Below are positions 28,082 to 38,558 of a stretch of 64,000 nucleotides of DNA, in pieces. A program made the translations under genes and the position numbers. Under the pieces are notes generated by a model. That model searched no databases and was not told where the DNA came from. It worked only from the letters and a program-made list of their open reading frames with translations. Position 1 is the first letter of the stretch, and each line of letters begins with the position of its first letter. Source of the stretch: Enterobacter sp. JUb54 (GTDB lineage: Bacteria; Pseudomonadota; Gammaproteobacteria; Enterobacterales; Enterobacteriaceae); the NCBI RefSeq assembly GCF_014298075.1, contig NZ_CP060418.1, forward strand, positions 2,418,001 to 2,482,000. The letters run 5' to 3'.

Positions 28082-29395
28082 TTACAGTTTAAAGTCTAGT
28101 TTGGCATCTTTAATTTTCTCATAAACAGCCTGGCTAGGCGGTTTAGGAATTCGCGCCGTCTTCGCAGCTGTCACCGCAGCCTGGCAAAGCGCCGGATCCC
28201 CACCTTCCTGTTGAACATCAAGCAGTTGACCATCTGATCCCAGCTTAATATGCAACACGCAAGACTTACCAGCATACAGGTCCGCACCATACAATTTGCT
28301 TTGAATGGCATTTCGAATTTGCGATGCATAGGCGCTAATATCAGCCCCGGAAGCCCCACCATTACTGCCTGATGTTCCTGCCGCATTGGCAGGTTGCCCC
28401 TGACCTTTTGCACTGCCGCCTTTCGGCGCATTCTTACCTGAACTCAGGTCACCCAGTAGGTCGTCGACGCCATCAGCATCTTTCGCGGCAGCCGCTTTTT
28501 TCGCTGCTGCTGCTTTCGCTGCGGCGGCCTTAGCTGCTTTATCTGCGGCCGCTTTTTCCGCTGCTGCAGCTTTAGCTGCTGCGGCTTTTTCTGCTTTTTC
28601 CGCTGCGGCTTTCTCGGCGGCGGCGGCTTTATCTGCGGCCGCTTTCTCAGAGGCTGCCTTCTGGGCGGCGGCTTTTTCAGCCGCGGCTTTCTCGGCTGCT
28701 GCCTGCTTAGCAGCTTCCTGCTTAGCTTGCTTCTCAGCCTGCTGCTGCGCTTTTTTCGCGGCGTCCGCGGCGGCTTTCGCTGCTACGGCTTCCGCTTTCT
28801 TCTGAGCATCTGCAGCGGCTTTCGCCGCTTCGGCTTCAGCCTGTTTCTTCGCATCAGCGGCGGCTTTGGCTGCCGCAGCTTCCGCTACTTTCGCCTGAGC
28901 ATCCGCTTTCGCCTTCGCATCAGCGGCAGCTTTTGCTGCAGCTTCCTGCGCTTCTTTGGCCTGAGAATCTGCTTTGGCTTTCGCGGCAGCAGCCGCTTTC
29001 TCCGCGGCTTCTTCAGCCTGCTTCTGCTGTTCTTTCGCTTCTTTAGCGGCTTCCTGCGCCTGCAGACGATCCTGCTCAAGCTGCTTCAGACGCTCTTGCT
29101 CTGCGGCCTGCTTTTCACGCAGTTCTTCCGCCTGCAGCTGAGCCTGCTTTTCGCGCTGCTCAGCGGCACGACGCGAACTGGCCTGCTGCTGCTGCTGACG
29201 GTTGTAGTTATTCACGACCGCCCCAGGATCAACCATCACCGCATCAATGGAAGAACCCCCGCCGCCACCGGCAGAGGTATCCAGATGCTCATCGAACGAA
29301 CTCCAGATCAGCAGCGCGATCAGAATGATGTGCAGCGCGACTGAAACTATGATCGCTCGTTTAAGCTTGTCGTTTTGTTCGGTTGCCTTTGACAC
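28082..29395 (-). CDS. tolA: TolA, energy-transducing protein of the Tol-Pal system
   Basis: 437 residues, slightly longer than E. coli TolA (421). One N-terminal transmembrane helix (AIIVSVALHIILIALLIWSSF) contains the S-H-L motif that contacts TolQR. Then comes a very long Ala/Lys/Glu-rich helical domain (about residues 65-310) spanning the periplasm, and a C-terminal globular domain III (SAYASQIRNAIQSKLYGADLYAGKSCVLHIKLGSDGQL) that binds TolB/Pal and is the usual receptor for colicins and filamentous phage. The length difference lies in the repetitive domain. Confidence 0.95.
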   Translation of the reverse strand: MSKATEQNDKLKRAIIVSVALHIILIALLIWSSFDEHLDTSAGGGGGSSIDAVMVDPGAVVNNYNRQQQQQASSRRAAEQREKQAQLQAEELREKQAAEQERLKQLEQDRLQAQEAAKEAKEQQKQAEEAAEKAAAAAKAKADSQAKEAQEAAAKAAADAKAKADAQAKVAEAAAAKAAADAKKQAEAEAAKAAADAQKKAEAVAAKAAADAAKKAQQQAEKQAKQEAAKQAAAEKAAAEKAAAQKAASEKAAADKAAAAEKAAAEKAEKAAAAKAAAAEKAAADKAAKAAAAKAAAAKKAAAAKDADGVDDLLGDLSSGKNAPKGGSAKGQGQPANAAGTSGSNGGASGADISAYASQIRNAIQSKLYGADLYAGKSCVLHIKLGSDGQLLDVQQEGGDPALCQAAVTAAKTARIPKPPSQAVYEKIKDAKLDFKL

Positions 29396-29498
29396 TATCG
29401 GTTCCCAAAAACTGTTCGCCTGTACCCGCTATGCTCGCCGGCAGCGAGCCAGTTACTCTCGCCGCCAACGGCCTCACGGGCGCACATATCTGAAGCGA

Positions 29499-29927
29499 TT
29501 AAATAGGCTTGGTCATTAAGCCAACCGATTTAACCCCTGCGCTATGCAACAGGTTAAGCGCTTTAATAATTTCATCGTAAGGGACGTCTTTCGCACCGCC
29601 GATCAGGAACACCGTTTTCTCGTTCGCGTCGAGTCGGCGTTTCGCTTCAGCAATAACCTGCTCTGGCGGCAGCTGCGACAGCGTTTCCGGGCCCACTTTT
29701 ACGCTGTACTGCCCGATGCCGGAAACCTCAACGATCACCGGCGGCTCATCATTGCTTTTAACCGCTTGTGATTCCGTCGCATCCGGCAGGTCGACCTCTA
29801 CGCTCTGCGTAATGATCGGTGCGGTCGCCATAAAAATCAGCAACAGCACCAACAGGACATCCAGCAGCGGAACGATGTTGATCTCGGACTTCAGTTCGCG
29901 ACGTCCGCGTCCACGTGCTCTGGCCAT
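29499..29927 (-). CDS. tolR: TolR, proton-channel subunit of Tol-Pal
   Basis: 142 residues, ExbD/TolR family. One N-terminal transmembrane helix with the essential Asp in INIVPLLDVLLVLLLIFM, followed by a periplasmic peptidoglycan-binding domain. It lies three bases after tolQ; a 103-base spacer separates it from tolA. Confidence 0.96.
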   Translation of the reverse strand: MARARGRGRRELKSEINIVPLLDVLLVLLLIFMATAPIITQSVEVDLPDATESQAVKSNDEPPVIVEVSGIGQYSVKVGPETLSQLPPEQVIAEAKRRLDANEKTVFLIGGAKDVPYDEIIKALNLLHSAGVKSVGLMTKPI

Positions 29928-29930
29928 GGC

Positions 29931-31024
<1,094 letters not shown>

Positions 31025-31131
31025 TTTACATCCCGGTAATGCAAAAAAAGAGTAGTGCTTTCAAACTTCGCTACTATACGCGCGGGGAACGTGGTTGGGA
31101 ATGGGAGAAAGTAAACAGCGAGTAAATTTTT

Positions 31132-31151
31132 ATGGGCTTATGCAAGCCCAT
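31132..31151. other. Perfect stem-loop between ybgE and ybgC
   Basis: ATGGGCTT, loop ATGC, AAGCCCAT. On neither strand is it followed by a clear T-run, so it is not an obvious intrinsic terminator; it may delay or stabilise the cyd transcript end. Confidence 0.6.
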
Positions 31152-31184
31152 GAGGATAACAGAGTTCTCTTATTCTCTTCTCTT

Positions 31185-31478
31185 TCAAAAGAAGAAGAAA
31201 AACAGCCCTGTAATGAGGACAATATCAGCGATAAGTGGACAAAAAATCCCTTTCCAGTGGACGGCTCGCGGGCTGAAACCCACACCGTGGATAACCCCGG
31301 CGCACACGGCCCACATCAGCAGGAACCCGTGCCAGATCTCCAGTGAACTGGTTTTCGCCGCGAAGCGCGACGGATCCCACATGATGCACCCTGCCAGCAG
31401 CAGAGCCATCAATAAGGAAAGCGCCCTTAACGGGCGCTTGTCCATTACCGCATACATCATTGCGATAATTTTACTCAT
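31185..31478 (-). CDS. ybgE: YbgE, cyd operon small membrane protein
   Basis: 97 residues, three predicted transmembrane helices, matching E. coli YbgE (MSKIIAMMYAVMDKRPLRALS, then FFFFF at the end). Function is unproven; always found behind cydABX. The ATG overlaps the cydX TGA by one base (TGATG). A TTG one codon upstream is not used. Confidence 0.92.
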   Translation of the reverse strand: MSKIIAMMYAVMDKRPLRALSLLMALLLAGCIMWDPSRFAAKTSSLEIWHGFLLMWAVCAGVIHGVGFSPRAVHWKGIFCPLIADIVLITGLFFFFF

Positions 31479-31591
31479 CAATGTTCTTCTTTACCTGCTT
31501 TGGTCGCTTCAACGTGCTCAAGCGCTAACGCAGTAATCACGCCAAAAGCACAGGCAAGAAGCGTTCCCAAAATCCATGCGAAATACCACAT
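31478..31591 (-). CDS. cydX: CydX, small subunit of cytochrome bd-I oxidase
   Basis: A 37-residue single-helix protein, MWYFAWILGTLLACAFGVIT then ALALEHVEATKAGKEEH. It binds CydAB and stabilises the haem b595/d site. It starts 15 bases after cydB and is coupled to ybgE. Confidence 0.95.
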   Translation of the reverse strand: MWYFAWILGTLLACAFGVITALALEHVEATKAGKEEH

Positions 31592-31606
31592 TTATAGCTC
31601 CTTACC

Positions 31607-32746
31607 TTAGTACAGCGAGTGGGTGTTCTTTTCGATGTCTTCGCGAGTGATGCGGCCAAACATTTTCCAGTAACACCAGGTGGTGTACGCCAGAATAATC
31701 GGCACGAAGACAATCGCCGCGTAGGTCATCACGTTCAACGTCAGCTGGCTGGAGGTTGCATCCCACATGGTCAGACTAACGTTCATCATTGTGCTGGACG
31801 GCATGATGAACGGGAACATCGCAATCCCACAGGTCAGGATGATGCACGCCAGGGTCACGGAAGAGAAGACAAACGCCAGCGCGCCTTTTTCCAGACGTGA
31901 AGTCACAATGGTCAGCAGCGGCAGTACTACGCCCAGCGCCGGGATAATCCACAGTGCCGGCATGTTCTGGAAGTTAACCAGCCATGCACCAGCCTGACGC
32001 GCAACTTCTTTGGTCAGCGGGTTAGACGGCGCAGAGTGATCGATAGCGGTGGTCACTACGTAACCATCGATACCGTAAACCACCCACACCCCTGCCAGCA
32101 GGAAGCACACCAGGGTAACCAGCGCCGCAACCTGAGAGGTGACGCGGGCACGCAGGTGCAGTTCGCCTACGGTACGCATCTGCAGATAGGTCGCGCCCTG
32201 GGTCAGGATCATCGCCACGCTAACAATACCGGCCAGCAGACCAAACGGGTTCAGCAGCTGGAAGAAGTTACCGGTGTAGTACAGGCGCATATACTCGTCC
32301 ATGTGGAACGGTACGCCCTGCAGCAGGTTACCGAATGCGACACCAATCACCAGCGGCGGTACAAAGCTACCGATGAAAATGCCCCAGTCCCACATGTTAC
32401 GCCAGCGGGTGTCTTCAATCTTCGAACGATAGTCAAAACCTACCGGACGGAAGAACAAGGAAGCCAGCACCAGGATCATCGCCACATAGAAGCCGGAGAA
32501 CGCCGCAGCGTACACCGTCGGCCAGGCGGCAAACAGCGCGCCGCCCGCGGTGATCAGCCACACCTGGTTTCCGTCCCAGTGCGGGGCGATGGAGTTAATC
32601 ATGATTCGACGTTCGGTGTCATTGCGACCGAGGAAGCGGGTGAGCATGCCCACCCCCATGTCGAAACCATCGGTGACGGCAAAACCAATCAACAGTACGC
32701 CGATCAGCAGCCACCAGATTAAACGTAATACTTCATAATCGATCAT
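31607..32746 (-). CDS. cydB: Cytochrome bd-I ubiquinol oxidase subunit II
   Basis: 379 residues as in E. coli CydB, eight to nine transmembrane helices (MIDYEVLRLIWWLLIGVLLIGFAVTDGFDMG...). It pairs with CydA to reduce O2 with quinol electrons at low oxygen. DGFDMGVG and the WDGNQVWLITAGGALFAAWP stretch are family hallmarks. It starts 15 bases after cydA. Confidence 0.96.
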   Translation of the reverse strand: MIDYEVLRLIWWLLIGVLLIGFAVTDGFDMGVGMLTRFLGRNDTERRIMINSIAPHWDGNQVWLITAGGALFAAWPTVYAAAFSGFYVAMILVLASLFFRPVGFDYRSKIEDTRWRNMWDWGIFIGSFVPPLVIGVAFGNLLQGVPFHMDEYMRLYYTGNFFQLLNPFGLLAGIVSVAMILTQGATYLQMRTVGELHLRARVTSQVAALVTLVCFLLAGVWVVYGIDGYVVTTAIDHSAPSNPLTKEVARQAGAWLVNFQNMPALWIIPALGVVLPLLTIVTSRLEKGALAFVFSSVTLACIILTCGIAMFPFIMPSSTMMNVSLTMWDATSSQLTLNVMTYAAIVFVPIILAYTTWCYWKMFGRITREDIEKNTHSLY

Positions 32747-32761
32747 TTCACGACTCCTGTC

Positions 32762-34330
32762 TTAGCGTGCCGGCTGAGTAGTCGTGGAAGACTGCTCAAA
32801 GTGGTAGCGACCAGTTTTCAGGCTGCTTGGTCCACGGCGTGCGAATTTGAACATCAGGTACAATTCAGCCACCAGGAACAGGGTGTACAGACCACAAATC
32901 AGCAGCATCGAGAAGAGCAGATCGCCCACGCTCAGCGACGAGTTTGCCACCGCAGTCGGCAACACTTCACCTATCGCCCACGGCTGACGGCCGTATTCCG
33001 CCACGAACCAACCGGATTCGATAGCGATCCATGGCAGCGGAATAGCATACAGCGCGATGCGCAGCAGCCATTTCTTCTCGCCAATCTGATTACGAAGCAC
33101 CGTCCAGAAGGAAGCCGCAATGATCCCCAGCATCAGGATGCCGCAAGCAACCATGATACGGAATGCGAAGTACAGCGGCGCAACGCGTGGAATAGAATCT
33201 TTGGTTGCCTGCTGGATTTGTGCTTCCGTCGCGTCGGCAACGTTCGGGGTATAGCGTTTCAGCAGCAGACCGTAGCCCAAATCTTTCTTCACGTTGTTGA
33301 ACTGATCGCGAACCGCCTGATCGGTGGAGCCAGCACGCAGCTCTTCCAGCAGACTGTAAGCTTTCATCCCGTTACGGATACGCTCTTCGTGCTGTGCCAT
33401 CAGGTCCTTCAGACCGATAACCGGCTTATCAACCGAACGGGTGGCAATAATGCCCAGCGCGTAAGGGATCTGAATTGCGAAGTGGTTAGTCTGTGCATCC
33501 TGGTCAGGAATACCAAACAGGGTAAAGGCCGCCGGAGCCGGCTGCGTTTCCCATTCAGCTTCGATAGCCGCCAGTTTGGTTTTTTGCACGTCGCCCATTT
33601 CGTAACCGGATTCATCGCCGAGGACAATAACGGAGAGAATAGCGGCCATACCGAAGCTGGCTGCGATAGCAAAGGAGCGTTTAGCAAAGGCGAAGTCACG
33701 ACCGCGCAGCATGTAGTAGGAGCTGATGCCAAGAATGAACATCGCGCCGCAGACATAACCGGAGGCTACCGTGTGAACAAATTTCACCTGGGCAACAGGG
33801 TTCAGGACCAGCTCGGAGAAGCTGACCATTTCCATGCGCATGGTTTCGAAGTTGAAGTCTGATGCGATCGGGTTTTGCATCCACCCGTTAGCGACGAGGA
33901 TCCACAATGCTGACATGTTGGAGCCCAGCGCGACCAGCCAGGTTACCGCCATGTGCTGCACTTTACCCAGACGATCCCAGCCGAAGAAGAACAGGCCGAC
34001 AAAGGTAGATTCCAGGAAGAAGGCCATCAGACCTTCAATCGCCAGCGGCGCACCGAAGATATCGCCCACGTAGTGAGAGTAATACGACCAGTTTGTCCCG
34101 AACTGGAACTCCATGGTCAAACCGGTTGCCACACCCAGCGCAAAGTTGATACCAAACAACTTGCCCCAGAACTTGGTCATATCTTTATAAATCTGTTTGC
34201 CGGAAAGGACGTAAACCGTTTCCATGATGGCCAGCAGGAACGCCATACCGAGCGTCAGTGGCACAAAAAGGAAGTGGTACATCGCGGTCAAGGCAAACTG
34301 TAAGCGCGACAGTTCGACTATATCTAACAT
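32762..34330 (-). CDS. cydA: Cytochrome bd-I ubiquinol oxidase subunit I
   Basis: 522 residues, about nine transmembrane helices, binding haems b558, b595 and d. Haem ligands are visible: His-19 in [17 protein letters not shown], a His in [15 protein letters not shown] and a Met later; the Q-loop for quinol follows residue 250. The start [12 protein letters not shown] at 34330 is the second of two adjacent ATGs behind AGGAGTC; an open extension upstream lacks homology. First gene of cydAB-cydX-ybgE; it is preceded by FNR and ArcA motifs. Confidence 0.96.
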   Translation of the reverse strand: MLDIVELSRLQFALTAMYHFLFVPLTLGMAFLLAIMETVYVLSGKQIYKDMTKFWGKLFGINFALGVATGLTMEFQFGTNWSYYSHYVGDIFGAPLAIEGLMAFFLESTFVGLFFFGWDRLGKVQHMAVTWLVALGSNMSALWILVANGWMQNPIASDFNFETMRMEMVSFSELVLNPVAQVKFVHTVASGYVCGAMFILGISSYYMLRGRDFAFAKRSFAIAASFGMAAILSVIVLGDESGYEMGDVQKTKLAAIEAEWETQPAPAAFTLFGIPDQDAQTNHFAIQIPYALGIIATRSVDKPVIGLKDLMAQHEERIRNGMKAYSLLEELRAGSTDQAVRDQFNNVKKDLGYGLLLKRYTPNVADATEAQIQQATKDSIPRVAPLYFAFRIMVACGILMLGIIAASFWTVLRNQIGEKKWLLRIALYAIPLPWIAIESGWFVAEYGRQPWAIGEVLPTAVANSSLSVGDLLFSMLLICGLYTLFLVAELYLMFKFARRGPSSLKTGRYHFEQSSTTTQPAR

Positions 34331-34663
34331 CATGACTCCTTGCTCATCGCATGAAGACTCCGAGAATGAACCCACCGCAGTAAGCTCATACGCATGCCCC
34401 AATACAAAATAACTTGCTTCCCGCTTCGTTACCGTTTCGTCACCAGATGAAACAGCTCCTCGCAAAGGTTACAAATACGTTAACGAAAAACCCAATTGAT
34501 TCCCCAATATATTACGCCGCAATAACCTTACAATAAACAGGATTTTATTGAATCCGTTTTACATTTACGACAGTGATCAATATATAGCGAATTTGCCCGG
34601 TTTAGGCCAATTTGATTGGCGACAATTTAACGATTTTTTGGGATTTTTTCCAAGCTTTAAGTC

Positions 34664-34677
34664 TTGATATAAATCAA
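34664..34677 (-). promoter_or_regulatory. FNR site upstream of cydA
   Basis: TTGAT-ATAA-ATCAA is a perfect FNR palindrome, about 335 bases upstream of cydA. Confidence 0.75.
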
Positions 34678-34690
34678 TTTTTTTCATGCA

Positions 34691-34700
34691 TGTTAATTAT
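34691..34700. promoter_or_regulatory. ArcA box upstream of cydA
   Basis: TGTTAATTAT fits the classical ArcA-P consensus (A/T)GTTAATTA(A/T) in all positions, 14 bases from the FNR palindrome. Confidence 0.6.
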
Positions 34701-35094
34701 GTATCCCAACAAAGAATAATGGTGAAACTAATGTTAAATACATGTTTAAAACATGCCAACAATAGTTACCAAAAAGAGAGATATGAGAAGTGCAGGTAAT
34801 ATGTTTTAACGTTAAGGCGAATTTCGTAAAAAAAACGCCGATCTGAATAATGTTAGACGCCTCACAGTAATTTGCCTAATAGACAGCATCAATTAAGTCA
34901 TCATTTTTATCTTTTACTTTTTTCAGCAAAAATAGTCGTGAGAACCCTGCCCTCCCCCGCCTGGAAATAATCGCACGATAATTATAAAAATAAGGTGATA
35001 AATCAATACAATAGAGAGGGTTTCTCAGGGAAGAACGATAAAACCATCAGGTGAATGCTGCTGTCACGATGGCTGATGCGGGGAATCGCAGGCA

Positions 35095-35168
35095 TAAAAA
35101 AGGCCACCTGACGGTGGCCAACCATGTCGAAATCGGACATTTAACTGCTCACAACGAGCAGAGAGGGT
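35095..35168 (-). ncRNA. sdhX: SdhX (RybD) 3'-UTR small RNA and sdh-suc operon terminator
   Basis: Immediately after the sucD stop the minus strand can form the stem CTGCTCGTTGTGAGCAG, then a single-stranded stretch ATGTCCGATTTCGACATGG, and then the terminator GGCCACC-TGAC-GGTGGCC followed by TTTTTT (35102-35119 on the plus strand). Position and sequence correspond to SdhX of E. coli, a 3'-UTR-derived small RNA cut from the sdh-suc transcript that links the TCA cycle to acetate metabolism. The exact 5' end is not readable from sequence. Confidence 0.7.
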
Positions 35169-36038
35169 TTACTTGATGATGGCTTTCAGCGCTTCGCCGA
35201 TATCAGCCAGGCTGCGTACGGTTTTCACACCCGCTGCTTCCAGCGCTGCGAATTTCTCATCCGCCGTACCTTTACCGCCAGCGATGATGGCGCCTGCGTG
35301 GCCCATACGCTTGCCTTTCGGCGCGGTAACGCCCGCGATGTAGCCGACAACCGGCTTAGTCACGTGATCTTTAATGTAAGCTGCAGCTTCTTCTTCAGCG
35401 CTGCCGCCGATTTCACCGATCATGACGATCGCTTCGGTCTGCGGGTCTTCCTGGAACATTTTCAGGATGTCGATGAAGTTAGAGCCTGGGATCGGGTCAC
35501 CGCCGATACCGACGCAGGTAGACTGGCCGAAGCCATAGTCAGTGGTCTGCTTAACCGCTTCATAGGTCAGCGTACCGGAACGGGAAACGATACCCACTTT
35601 ACCCGGCTTGTGAATGTGGCCCGGCATGATACCGATTTTGCACTCGCCCGGGGTGATAACACCTGGGCAGTTCGGACCGATCATCCGCACGCCAGCTTCA
35701 TCCAGCTTCACTTTCACCGTCAGCATATCCAGAGTCGGGATACCTTCGGTGATGGTGATGATCAGCTTGATGCCCGCGTCGATCGCTTCCAGGATAGAGT
35801 CTTTACAGAACGGAGCCGGAACGTAGATAACGGTCGCCGTCGCGCCGGTCGCTTCAACGGCTTCGCGCACGGTGTTGAACACCGGCAGGCCCAGATGCGT
35901 GGTGCCGCCTTTGCCTGGCGTCACGCCGCCAACCATCTGAGTACCGTAAGCAATCGCTTGTTCAGAGTGGAATGAACCCTGGCTACCGGTGAAGCCCTGG
36001 CAGATAACCTTGGTATCTTTATTAATTAAAACTGACAT
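35169..36038 (-). CDS. sucD: Succinyl-CoA synthetase alpha subunit
   Basis: 289 residues. It forms succinyl-phosphate via the phospho-His in [11 protein letters not shown] near residue 246 and binds CoA through its N-terminal Rossmann domain ([28 protein letters not shown]). It partners with SucC for the substrate-level phosphorylation step of the TCA cycle. It overlaps sucC by one base (TAATG). Confidence 0.97.
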   Translation of the reverse strand: MSVLINKDTKVICQGFTGSQGSFHSEQAIAYGTQMVGGVTPGKGGTTHLGLPVFNTVREAVEATGATATVIYVPAPFCKDSILEAIDAGIKLIITITEGIPTLDMLTVKVKLDEAGVRMIGPNCPGVITPGECKIGIMPGHIHKPGKVGIVSRSGTLTYEAVKQTTDYGFGQSTCVGIGGDPIPGSNFIDILKMFQEDPQTEAIVMIGEIGGSAEEEAAAYIKDHVTKPVVGYIAGVTAPKGKRMGHAGAIIAGGKGTADEKFAALEAAGVKTVRSLADIGEALKAIIK

Positions 36039-37204
36039 TATTTCCCCTCCACTGCGGCAACAACCTGCTGTGCTGCGTCCGTCAGACTTTTCGCTGCAAT
36101 AATATTCAGGCCGCTGTCAGCCAGTTTTCTCGCGCCCAGTTCGGCGTTGTTACCTTCCAGACGTACGACAACCGGTACGTTAACGCCCACTTCTTCGACC
36201 GCGCCGATGATGCCATCAGCAATCAGGTCACAGCGAACGATACCGCCGAAAATGTTAACCAGAACCGCTTTAACGTTGTCGTCAGAGAGGATGATTTTGA
36301 ACGCTTCGGTTACGCGCTCTTTGGTTGCGCCGCCGCCAACGTCGAGGAAGTTAGCCGGTTCGCCGCCGTGCAGCTTAACGATGTCCATGGTACCCATCGC
36401 CAGGCCAGCGCCGTTAACCATGCAACCGATGTTGCCGTCGAGTGCAACGTAGTTCAGTTCCCACTGTGCAGCCTGAGCTTCACGCGGATCTTCCTGAGAC
36501 TGGTCGCGCATTTCACGCAGATCCGGCTGGCGGAACAGTGCGTTGCCGTCAGCGCCCAATTTGCCATCGAGGCAGATCAGGTCGCCCTGCTTGGTGATAA
36601 CCAGCGGGTTGATTTCGATCAGCGCCAGGTCGCGTTCCAGGAAAATGTTCGCCAGACCCATGAAGATTTTGGTGAACTGCTGAACCTGTTTACCTTCCAG
36701 ACCCAGTTTGAACGCCAGCTCACGACCCTGGTACGGCATTGGGCCGGCCAGCGGATCGATGGCAATTTTGTGGATCAGGTGCGGCGTTTCTTCCGCTACT
36801 TTTTCGATTTCCACGCCACCTTCGGTGGAGGCCATGAACACCACGCGACGGGAGCTACGGTCAACAACAGCACCGAGATACAGCTCTTTCGCGATATCAG
36901 TCGCTGCTTCAACCAGGATCTGGTTAACCGGCTGACCGTTAGCATCTGTCTGGTAGGTCACCAGACGTTTACCCAGCCAATGCTCGGCAAAGGCGCGAAT
37001 GTCTTCTTTACTGTTAACTACTTTCACACCGCCCGCTTTACCGCGGCCACCAGCGTGAACCTGACATTTCACTACCCACGGACCCGCACCGATTTTTGAT
37101 GCAGCCTCTTCTGCTTCACGCGGAGTAGTACAGGCATAACCCACCGGCGCCGGTAAGCCATAGCGGGCAAACAGTTGTTTTGCCTGATATTCATGTAAGT
37201 TCAT
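36038..37204 (-). CDS. sucC: Succinyl-CoA synthetase beta subunit
   Basis: 388 residues with an ATP-grasp domain ([36 protein letters not shown] nucleotide loop) and a C-terminal domain ([26 protein letters not shown]) that contacts SucD. A 116-base spacer with a stem-loop separates it from sucB. Confidence 0.97.
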   Translation of the reverse strand: MNLHEYQAKQLFARYGLPAPVGYACTTPREAEEAASKIGAGPWVVKCQVHAGGRGKAGGVKVVNSKEDIRAFAEHWLGKRLVTYQTDANGQPVNQILVEAATDIAKELYLGAVVDRSSRRVVFMASTEGGVEIEKVAEETPHLIHKIAIDPLAGPMPYQGRELAFKLGLEGKQVQQFTKIFMGLANIFLERDLALIEINPLVITKQGDLICLDGKLGADGNALFRQPDLREMRDQSQEDPREAQAAQWELNYVALDGNIGCMVNGAGLAMGTMDIVKLHGGEPANFLDVGGGATKERVTEAFKIILSDDNVKAVLVNIFGGIVRCDLIADGIIGAVEEVGVNVPVVVRLEGNNAELGARKLADSGLNIIAAKSLTDAAQQVVAAVEGK

Positions 37205-37285
37205 GTGTTCAGTCCATCCTTCAGGTAATCGTTATCATGTAGTCTGTAAAGCCCGCAGGCCCACAGCGCTGATGATGTTTTTATT

Positions 37286-37313
37286 GGCCCGGTGAGCTGA
37301 ACGCTTCCGGGCC
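37286..37313 (-). other. Stem-loop in the sucB-sucC spacer
   Basis: GGCCCGG (37286-37292) pairs with CCGGGCC (37307-37313), 14-base loop. There is no T-run in the transcribed direction, so it is more likely an mRNA stability or processing element than a terminator. Confidence 0.55.
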
Positions 37314-37320
37314 ATTATCA

Positions 37321-38544
37321 CTACACGTCCAGCAGCAGACGAGTCGGGTCTTCCAGCAGTTCTTTAATAGCAACCAGGAAGCCTACCGATTCACGTCCGT
37401 CAATCAGACGGTGGTCGTAGGAGAGTGCCAGGTACATCATCGGCAGAATTTCTACCTTGCCATTGACCGCCATCGGGCGATCTTTAATGGCATGCATACC
37501 CAGAATGGCGCTCTGCGGTGGGTTGATGATTGGCGTGGACATCAGAGAACCGAAGACGCCGCCGTTGGTAATGGTGAAATTACCGCCGATCAGGTCATCT
37601 ACAGTCAGCTTGCCGTCACGGCCTTTCACTGCCAGCTCTTTAATATTCTTTTCGATGTCCGCCATGCCCAGCAGGTCAACATCACGCAGAACCGGTGTTA
37701 CCAGACCGCGCGGCGTGGACACAGCCATGCTGACGTCGAAGTAGTTGTGGTAAACCACGTCATCGCCATCGATGGACGCGTTCACTTCCGGGTAGCGTTT
37801 CAGCGCTTCAACCACGGCTTTCACGTAGAAGGACATAAAGCCCAGACGGATACCGTGACGTTTTTCGAAGGCATCGCCGTACTGCTTACGCAGATCCATA
37901 ATCGGCTTCATGTTGACTTCGTTGAAGGTCGTCAGCATGGCGGTAGAGTTTTTCGCTTCCAGCAGACGCTCGGCAACGCGTTTGCGCAGACGGGTCATCG
38001 GAACACGTTTTTCTGAACGGTGGCCCAGCTGTGCAACCGGAGCGGCCGCTGCGGCTGCCGGTGCTTTCGCTTCAGCTTTCGCCGGTGCAGCTGCCAGATG
38101 CTTCTCAACATCTTCACGGGTCAGACGACCGCCAACACCGGTGCCTTTGATCGCGTTAGCATCGAGGCTGTGCTCAGCCAGCAGGCGACGGATCGCCGGG
38201 CTGAGGGCATCGTTGCTCTGCTCTTCCAGAGACGCCTGTTGACGCTGAGCCGGGGTGGACTCTTTCGCATCGGCTTTCGCGGCGGACTCTTTACCCGCGC
38301 TGTTGCCTTCACGCAGGCGACCAAGGATCTGGCGAGAAAGCACGGTTGCGCCTTCATCTTCCAGTACTGCATCCAGAATGCCATCCGCTGAAGCCGGTAC
38401 TTCCAGTACCACTTTGTCAGTTTCGATTTCTACCAGCACTTCATCACGCTGGACGCTATCGCCCGGTTTTTTATGCCAGGTCGCAACGGTCGCATCAGCG
38501 ACGGACTCAGGCAGATCGGGAACCAGAATATCTACGCTACTCAT
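37321..38544 (-). CDS. sucB: 2-oxoglutarate dehydrogenase E2 (dihydrolipoyl succinyltransferase)
   Basis: 407 residues, two more than E. coli. The lipoyl domain has the lipoylated Lys in [14 protein letters not shown]; a peripheral-subunit binding domain follows ([36 protein letters not shown]), then an Ala-rich linker and the catalytic domain with [11 protein letters not shown] (His and Asp). It forms the 24-meric core of the complex with SucA and Lpd. It starts 14 bases after sucA. Confidence 0.96.
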   Translation of the reverse strand: MSSVDILVPDLPESVADATVATWHKKPGDSVQRDEVLVEIETDKVVLEVPASADGILDAVLEDEGATVLSRQILGRLREGNSAGKESAAKADAKESTPAQRQQASLEEQSNDALSPAIRRLLAEHSLDANAIKGTGVGGRLTREDVEKHLAAAPAKAEAKAPAAAAAAPVAQLGHRSEKRVPMTRLRKRVAERLLEAKNSTAMLTTFNEVNMKPIMDLRKQYGDAFEKRHGIRLGFMSFYVKAVVEALKRYPEVNASIDGDDVVYHNYFDVSMAVSTPRGLVTPVLRDVDLLGMADIEKNIKELAVKGRDGKLTVDDLIGGNFTITNGGVFGSLMSTPIINPPQSAILGMHAIKDRPMAVNGKVEILPMMYLALSYDHRLIDGRESVGFLVAIKELLEDPTRLLLDV

Positions 38545-38558
38545 TATGTATCCTTTAA

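Larger units (their letters stand above)
34331..35094. other. Long AT-rich cydA control region
   Basis: More than 750 bases without a convincing gene between cydA and sucD. E. coli K-12 has mngR-mngAB at this position. Apart from FNR and ArcA motifs it holds several A/T-rich tracts but no recognisable tRNA, repeat or mobile element. Confidence 0.6.

Noticed and set aside
28460-29100. Apparent DNA repeat array within tolA
   Set aside because: It is the coding sequence of the Ala/Lys/Glu-rich helical domain of TolA, normal for this protein.
31132-31151. Hairpin between ybgE and ybgC as terminator of the cyd operon
   Set aside because: In the transcribed direction the stem is followed by A residues, not T, so it does not meet the intrinsic terminator pattern.
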